Assembly: GCA_021796135.1 (NCBI GenBank)
Contig: JAJYOQ010000101.1
Coordinates: 1 to 11,031, forward strand
DNA length: 11,031 bases
Reading direction: 5' to 3'
Origin: Bacteroidota bacterium
Lineage (GTDB): Bacteria; Bacteroidota; Ignavibacteria; Ignavibacteriales; Ignavibacteriaceae
Made by a program: the position numbers and the translations under genes. The first letter of the stretch is position 1. The number at the start of each line of letters is the position of its first letter. Below, piece after piece: positions 7,232 to 11,031 of this stretch. The notes below the pieces were generated by a model. It ran no database searches, had not been told where the DNA came from, and saw only the letters and a program-made list of their open reading frames with translations.

Positions 7232-8419
7232 AAAGTTAAAGTTTTAATTGCCGATAAGTTTCCCGAGCGATATATCCAAGAGCTTAAAGATTTCGAATTA
7301 GAAGTTATTTATTCGCCAAAACTTGGGGAAAATGATCTCCCGGAAGCTGCAAAAGAAGTGGATATACTTGTTGTCAGATCGACAAATGTGACTTCCGAGA
7401 CAATAGAAAATAGCAAAAATTTAAATTTAATTATCCGAGCAGGTGCTGGAGTCAATAACATAAATATTTCAGCTGCTAATAAGAAAGGAATATATGTAGC
7501 AAACTGTCCGGGAATGAATTCTATTGCTGTGGCAGAATTAGCGATTGGTTTAATGATATCCCTGGATAGAAGAATACCGGATAATGTCATTGATTTTAGA
7601 AATGGTAAATGGAATAAAGGAGAATATTCAAAAGCTGAGGGATTGTACGGAAAAACTCTTGGTATAATTGGAGTAGGAAATATAGGTAAAGAAGTTGCAA
7701 AACGTGCATTAGCTTTAGGAATGAATGTTTACGGAAAAGATATATCAAGAATCGAAGGAGTTGCTATCAAAGATTTCTCCGAAATGGATCAACTACTTCC
7801 CCTTTGTGATATCGTTTCTTTACACTTACCTGCTACTCCTCAAACAAAAGGATTATTTAACAAGAAATTATTCGGATTTATGAAACCAAATTCTTTTCTA
7901 ATAAATACTGCTAGAGCAGATTTAATTGATCAGGATGCAATGATTGAAGCCATAAAAGAAAAGAATATCCGTGTAGCAATGGATGTAATAAAAAATGAGC
8001 CGGAAGATAAAGCAGCTGAGATAAAATCCCCTCTCCAATCAATTCCGAATATTTATATAACTCATCATATAGGTGCATCAACCGAACAAGCTCAAAACGC
8101 AGTCGCATCCGAGACTATTAGAATAATAAAAGAATTTGTCAGCAGTGGTGTAATTGCACACTGGGTAAATCGTTCTAAGATTTCGGACGCTCATTATCAG
8201 TTAGTAGTTAAGCATTACGACAAACCCGGAGTACTTGCATCAATAATGAGTATTATTCGTGACAGACAAATTAATATTGAAGAGATTGAAAATATTATTT
8301 TTGAAGGCGGAGTAGTTGCTTGCTGTACAATGAAACTTAAATCAGAGATTACCACTGAGATGATAAAATTGATGCATGAAAATCCTGATGTACTAAGTGT
8401 ATCACATATTGCTTTATAA
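7229..8419 (+). CDS. serA: D-3-phosphoglycerate dehydrogenase-like 2-hydroxyacid dehydrogenase with ACT domain
   Basis: Likely oxidises 3-phosphoglycerate with NAD+ to 3-phosphohydroxypyruvate, the first step of serine synthesis. Residues 1-100 and 285-315 form the substrate domain, and 101-284 the NAD domain. The Rossmann motif is GIIGVGNIGKEV, with Gly148, Gly150 and Gly153. Arg229 is in NTARADLID, Glu257 in DVIKNEPE, and the proton-relay His280 in HHIGAST. A C-terminal ACT domain (about 326-396, VKHYDKPGVLASIMSIIRD) suggests allosteric control by an amino acid, classically serine. At 396 residues it is the shorter form without the extra ASB domain of about 520-residue enzymes. The family normally has Arg-Gly where this protein has Arg-Ala, and no serB or serC lies beside it. 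It could therefore be a related hydroxyacid dehydrogenase. It is the last gene of the add-hutU unit, and its end converges on the MqnA-like gene 10 bp away. Confidence 0.85.
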   Translation: MKVKVLIADKFPERYIQELKDFELEVIYSPKLGENDLPEAAKEVDILVVRSTNVTSETIENSKNLNLIIRAGAGVNNINISAANKKGIYVANCPGMNSIAVAELAIGLMISLDRRIPDNVIDFRNGKWNKGEYSKAEGLYGKTLGIIGVGNIGKEVAKRALALGMNVYGKDISRIEGVAIKDFSEMDQLLPLCDIVSLHLPATPQTKGLFNKKLFGFMKPNSFLINTARADLIDQDAMIEAIKEKNIRVAMDVIKNEPEDKAAEIKSPLQSIPNIYITHHIGASTEQAQNAVASETIRIIKEFVSSGVIAHWVNRSKISDAHYQLVVKHYDKPGVLASIMSIIRDRQINIEEIENIIFEGGVVACCTMKLKSEITTEMIKLMHENPDVLSVSHIAL

Positions 8420-8429
8420 TAATATCTAG

Positions 8430-9188
8430 CTAAATAAGTTTTAATTCAGGCAGGTCATTAGTTATGCCCTTAAAAAAAGGTAATTGAAGGATAAATTTAA
8501 TCCCTTCAACGTCTTCTTCTTTCAGATTTAGGATAAAAGAAGAAATATTCTCTTTAATATAATTCCTTGTTAATTGAGAATATTCTTTCCCAAATTCATT
8601 TTTTTCAATTATATCATAAACTGAATCAACAGCTCCATCTAAATCATTATTCAGTTTAATAATATTATTATCAGACAAAGAAGCAAAAACATAATTAACA
8701 AACGGTAACGAAAACGCATCGACAAATTCTTCAGAGAAACTCACACCTCTTGAAAATCTTTCAGTTAAAAAATTATCATCGCCGATTAGTAATGAATTTT
8801 TCGCATCAATTAGAGAAAGATCCGAAGAAATTTTAAGATCCAAAGCTGATTCATAAAGTTCTTCAAATAATATTTTTGCAATTAAAATGTCAACCGACGA
8901 TACATCGCCGAAAGAATAGAAATCTTTAATATTTTTGTCATTTGAGTTGAAATAAATATAAGAATTGCAAAGAGAGCCCTCGAAGGAAATGCCAAAAGAT
9001 TTGGAGACGAATAAATTGCTTTTCTTTATTAAATCCGTCGTTGGTATAAGTCCGATTGAATCAGTTTCCTTAGAAATTTTGTCTGCAATTAAAGATGAAT
9101 TTAGAAACAATATTTCATATTTCTTATTCTTCGGCAGTAATTCCACAATAGATTTGGAATAAAAGTTATTAGGTATGAACAATTTCAT
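8430..9188 (-). CDS. MqnA/MqnD-like protein, possible chorismate dehydratase of menaquinone synthesis
   Basis: The 252 residues resemble MqnA/MqnD proteins, which have a two-lobed periplasmic-binding-protein fold but act in the cytoplasm in the futalosine route to menaquinone. MqnA removes water from chorismate to give 3-enolpyruvylbenzoate. The supporting stretches are DSIGLIPTTDLI (43-54), SFGDVSSVDILIAKILFEE (92-110), the family-like NSLLIGDDNFL (131-141) and SLPFVNYVFA (160-169). These correspond to recalled MqnA blocks of the form SSVTSVALLK, ALLIGDDAL and GLPFVFA. There is no signal peptide, as expected for MqnA. Conservation is weak and the protein is somewhat divergent, so a related MqnD or another binding-fold enzyme is possible. 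The ATG at 9188 has no clear Shine-Dalgarno. The gene follows rplS on the same strand, with a hairpin 21 nt before its start, and no other menaquinone gene is nearby. Confidence 0.55.
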   Translation of the reverse strand: MKLFIPNNFYSKSIVELLPKNKKYEILFLNSSLIADKISKETDSIGLIPTTDLIKKSNLFVSKSFGISFEGSLCNSYIYFNSNDKNIKDFYSFGDVSSVDILIAKILFEELYESALDLKISSDLSLIDAKNSLLIGDDNFLTERFSRGVSFSEEFVDAFSLPFVNYVFASLSDNNIIKLNNDLDGAVDSVYDIIEKNEFGKEYSQLTRNYIKENISSFILNLKEEDVEGIKFILQLPFFKGITNDLPELKLI

Positions 9189-9209
9189 TTTAATTGATTC
9201 AAAAGAATA

Positions 9210-9230
9210 AGGGCATAATGACTATGCCCT
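9210..9230 (-). terminator. Hairpin after rplS: probable intrinsic terminator or attenuator
   Basis: AGGGCATA (9210-9217) and TATGCCCT (9223-9230) form a perfect 8-bp stem with a 5-nt loop. On the minus strand the stem is followed by TTATTCTTTT, a broken T run. It lies 26 nt beyond the rplS stop and 21 nt before the ATG of the MqnA-like gene. It could end the ribosomal operon, or only partly so and let some transcription continue. Confidence 0.6.
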
Positions 9231-9256
9231 CAATATATTTTAACAAGGATACGGAG

Positions 9257-9601
9257 TTAAGGTAATTTAGATTTAATTCTGGCAGCCTTACCGGAGAGGT
9301 TTCTAAGATAGAATAATTTAGCTCTTCTTACTCCGCCTTCTTTTAGCAATTCAATTTTTGCTATTTTAGGGGAATGATACGGGAATATTCTTTCTACACC
9401 AACTCCGCTAGCAACTTTTCTAACCGTAAAGGTTTTTGTAGCTCCGGCACCTCTAATATTAATTACATCACCTTCAAAAGGCTGAATTCTTTCCTTATCG
9501 CCTTCAATTACCCTAACGTGAACTCTAATATGATCACCCGGATTAAACATCGGCATATCGCTTTTAATTTGATCCGGCAAAATATTATTTATATCAACCA
9601 T
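9257..9601 (-). CDS. rplS: 50S ribosomal protein bL19
   Basis: bL19 sits at the 30S-50S interface of the ribosome. The 114 residues contain the conserved core [20 protein letters not shown], then a [12 protein letters not shown] block, [16 protein letters not shown] and the basic C-terminal [13 protein letters not shown]. Length is the family norm. I start at the ATG at 9601 because GGAG lies 6 nt before it and MVDINNIL fits usual bL19 starts. A GTG at 9613 would add four residues and would overlap that same ribosome site. It is the last gene of the khpA-rimM-trmD-rplS run, 15 nt after the trmD stop, and is followed by a hairpin. Identity is secure. Confidence 0.97.
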   Translation of the reverse strand: MVDINNILPDQIKSDMPMFNPGDHIRVHVRVIEGDKERIQPFEGDVINIRGAGATKTFTVRKVASGVGVERIFPYHSPKIAKIELLKEGGVRRAKLFYLRNLSGKAARIKSKLP

Positions 9602-9616
9602 TTTATTCTCCACTCA

Positions 9617-10294
9617 CTAATTATTTAAATTTTTCCATTTATCAGTTAAGATCTTGGATTGTTCTTCTTTCCACTTCTTAATTTCTTTTTCGTTACCTGA
9701 AAGTAAAACCTGAGGAACTTTCATACCTCTGAAATCTGCCGGACGCGTATAATAAGGGGCTTCAATGATTTCTTCTTCCTGGAATGAGTCATTCAATGCA
9801 GACTCACTGTCATTTAACACACCGGGGATCAGCCTAATAACAGAATCAATAATGATTAAAGCCGGCAATTCACCACCGGTAAGTACATAATTTCCTATAG
9901 ATATTTCTTCAGTAGCAAATTTTTGCCTAACTCTATCATCTATTTCTTTATAATGTCCAGCAACGATCATAATATTTTCGCCAAGAGAAAGTTTATTAGC
10001 AGTTTTTTGATCAAATAATTTTCCTTTTGGAGAGGTAAAAATTATATGGTTATACTTTCTCTCAGATAATAATTTTTCAATACATTCAAAAAAAGGTTCA
10101 GGTTTAAGTACCATCCCCGGACCGCCGCCAAAAGGCTTATCATCAATTTGTCTATGTTTATTAAAGGCATAATCTCTAAGATTATGGATAAAGATTACTA
10201 TTTTTTTCTTATCCTGAGCTCTTTTAATAATACTAGTATTAAGGGGACTTAAAAGAAGTTCCGGCACAGCAGAAATTAAGTCAATCCTCATCAT
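9617..10294 (-). CDS. trmD: tRNA (guanine-37-N1)-methyltransferase
   Basis: TrmD transfers a methyl group from SAM to G37, next to the anticodon, in tRNAs reading CNN and some other codons, which prevents +1 frameshifting. It is a trefoil-knot (SPOUT) homodimer. The 225 residues show DDKPFGGGPGMV (51-62), SPKG (88-91), the knot segments AGHYKEIDDRV (112-122) and SIGNYVLTGGE (132-142), and APYYTRPADF (179-188). The C-terminal domain has PQVLLSGNEKEIKKWK. Compared with proteobacterial enzymes, the knot has Ala where Cys is usual (CGRYEGID), and Glu178 takes the place of the catalytic Asp before PHYTRP. Bacteroidota-type TrmD also varies here, so I would not call it inactive. Two adjacent ATGs (10294 and 10291) are possible; the first has better spacing from GGAG. 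It overlaps rimM by 14 nt. Confidence 0.95.
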   Translation of the reverse strand: MMRIDLISAVPELLLSPLNTSIIKRAQDKKKIVIFIHNLRDYAFNKHRQIDDKPFGGGPGMVLKPEPFFECIEKLLSERKYNHIIFTSPKGKLFDQKTANKLSLGENIMIVAGHYKEIDDRVRQKFATEEISIGNYVLTGGELPALIIIDSVIRLIPGVLNDSESALNDSFQEEEIIEAPYYTRPADFRGMKVPQVLLSGNEKEIKKWKEEQSKILTDKWKNLNN

Positions 10295-10790
10295 ATAAAC
10301 TATCTCCGGCTTTTAGAATTAGAATTTTATTTTTTGAATCATAACTTTCAAAAAAATCAAGAGCCGCAGGGATTAAAACTTCTTTCCCTTTGCTCTCAAT
10401 AACATAAACATCATTAGCCGGAAATGAAAGGACATCAATAATTATCCCAAACTCAGAATTATTTCGAAAAACTCTACTGCCAATGAGATCGTGAATAAAA
10501 AAGTGATTTTCCGGTAACTGAACAACATTTTCCTCGTCAACAAAAATATTTTTACCGACAAGGATTTTAACATCATCCGGAGTATTAAAATTTTTAAATT
10601 TTAATAAAATATTACTTTTATTCTTAACTGCTTTCTCTACAAAAAACACCTTTTTATCGTCAAAAAAATCGATAAAAACTTTATTAAGAGTCAAAAATCG
10701 ATTAGGATAATCTGAAAAAGAAAAAATCTTAACAAATCCTTTCTTTCCATATACCGAATCAATTTTAGCAATCAGGAAATAATCATTCAC
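10281..10790 (-). CDS. rimM: Ribosome maturation factor RimM
   Basis: RimM binds uS19 and helps mature the head of the 30S subunit. The 169 residues are the usual length. The N-terminal beta-barrel domain begins YFLIAKIDSVYGKKGFVKIF (residues 4-23), which matches the family opening of the form G-K-I-x-x-x-H-G-x-K-G. The linker and C-terminal PRC-barrel region contain HFFIHDLIGSRVF and FPANDVYVIESKGKEVLIPA. The usual His before Gly in the first motif is Tyr here. The start is GTG at 10790 without a clear Shine-Dalgarno. The ATG at 10786 is out of frame, and the GTG gives the normal N-terminus. It lies 19 nt after the khpA stop and its end overlaps trmD by 14 nt. Identity is secure. Confidence 0.93.
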   Translation of the reverse strand: MNDYFLIAKIDSVYGKKGFVKIFSFSDYPNRFLTLNKVFIDFFDDKKVFFVEKAVKNKSNILLKFKNFNTPDDVKILVGKNIFVDEENVVQLPENHFFIHDLIGSRVFRNNSEFGIIIDVLSFPANDVYVIESKGKEVLIPAALDFFESYDSKNKILILKAGDSLYDED

Positions 10791-10809
10791 GGAAAATTAG
10801 ATTTAGCAC

Positions 10810-11031
10810 CTAATCCAGAATTTCCAGAATAGCTCTTTTACCTTCCTTTGCAGCAATTGCAGTAAGCAAAGTTCTCATAGCTTGAGCGGTTTTTCCTTGT
10901 TTACCAATAACTTTTCCAACGTCATTGGCCTGTACTTTCAAAGAAAGCACAACTTTGTTTTCTTCGGGAGTTTTTTCTTCAAGAACAACGCCCTCGGGAT
11001 TATCAACCAGATGTTTGGCAATAAATTCGAT
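10810..11031 (-). CDS. khpA: KH-domain RNA-binding protein KhpA (partial, N-terminus outside window)
   Basis: KhpA (YlqC family) is a small single-KH protein that binds RNA, often as a dimer or with KhpB. In Gram-positive bacteria it affects cell elongation through RNA regulation. The 73 visible residues start IEFIAKHLVDNPEGV and contain the RNA-binding loop VIGKQGKTAQAMR, with the GxxG signature as Gly-Lys-Gln-Gly (43-46). They end EGKRAILEILD and a TAG stop. Full-length relatives are about 76-80 residues, so only a few N-terminal residues are cut off by the window edge. In many bacteria this gene lies between rpsP and rimM, which fits the genes downstream here, so rpsP is likely just beyond 11031. 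Identity is well supported. Confidence 0.92.
   Translation of the reverse strand: MEFIAKHLVDNPEGVVLEEKTPEENKVVLSLKVQANDVGKVIGKQGKTAQAMRTLLTAIAAKEGKRAILEILD

Noticed and set aside
7911..8108. Antisense reading frame opposite the serA-like gene
   Set aside because: It overlaps the catalytic region of a clear enzyme gene and its composition looks like a reverse-strand artefact.
9602..9613. GTG start of rplS giving four extra residues
   Set aside because: The GGAG inside that extension is a well-spaced ribosome site for the ATG at 9601.
9374..9628. Plus-strand reading frame across rplS
   Set aside because: It lies opposite conserved bL19 codons and has no recognisable protein features.

Overview
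This is an AT-rich bacterial chromosomal window with ordinary gene density. Gene content, protein style and the order khpA-rimM-trmD-rplS suggest an Ignavibacteria/Chlorobi-type or other Bacteroidota-related (FCB group) bacterium. This is inferred from protein similarity recalled from memory, not from a search. There is no rRNA, tRNA, CRISPR array or transposase, and I see no clear sign of a mobile element.

Left part, minus strand (1-1831): the N-terminal third of peptide chain release factor 1 (prfA) breaks off at the window edge. Upstream of it is a GT-C type membrane glycosyltransferase (533-1831), with a good intrinsic terminator between the two (411-439). The prfA break coincides with an 18-nt inverted repeat (1-18 against 67-84, one mismatch). 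This looks like a fold-back junction, so the broken gene may be an artefact or a local inversion.

Middle, plus strand (2054-8419): a 222-bp divergent AT-rich gap leads to a 614-residue protein of unknown function. It has a helical, TPR-like N-terminal half, then coiled coil, two membrane segments and a second coiled coil. A tightly spaced cluster follows: adenosine deaminase (TTG start), an unknown 111-residue protein overlapping its end by 26 nt, urocanate hydratase (hutU) and a phosphoglycerate-dehydrogenase-like enzyme with a C-terminal ACT domain. Gaps are about 40 nt and each gene has a visible Shine-Dalgarno sequence, so they are probably co-transcribed. The shared theme is amino-acid and nucleoside nitrogen metabolism.

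Right part, minus strand (8430-11031): a conserved translation and RNA-modification operon, khpA (partial)-rimM-trmD-rplS, ends in a hairpin (9210-9230). It is followed by an MqnA/MqnD-like periplasmic-binding-fold protein, possibly a menaquinone (futalosine) pathway enzyme. That gene converges on the serA-like gene with only 10 bp between them.

The most useful second looks are the fold-back at the left edge, the unknown coiled-coil membrane protein, and the leader hairpins just upstream of prfA and the MqnA-like gene. I found no clear evidence of an undescribed multi-gene system.
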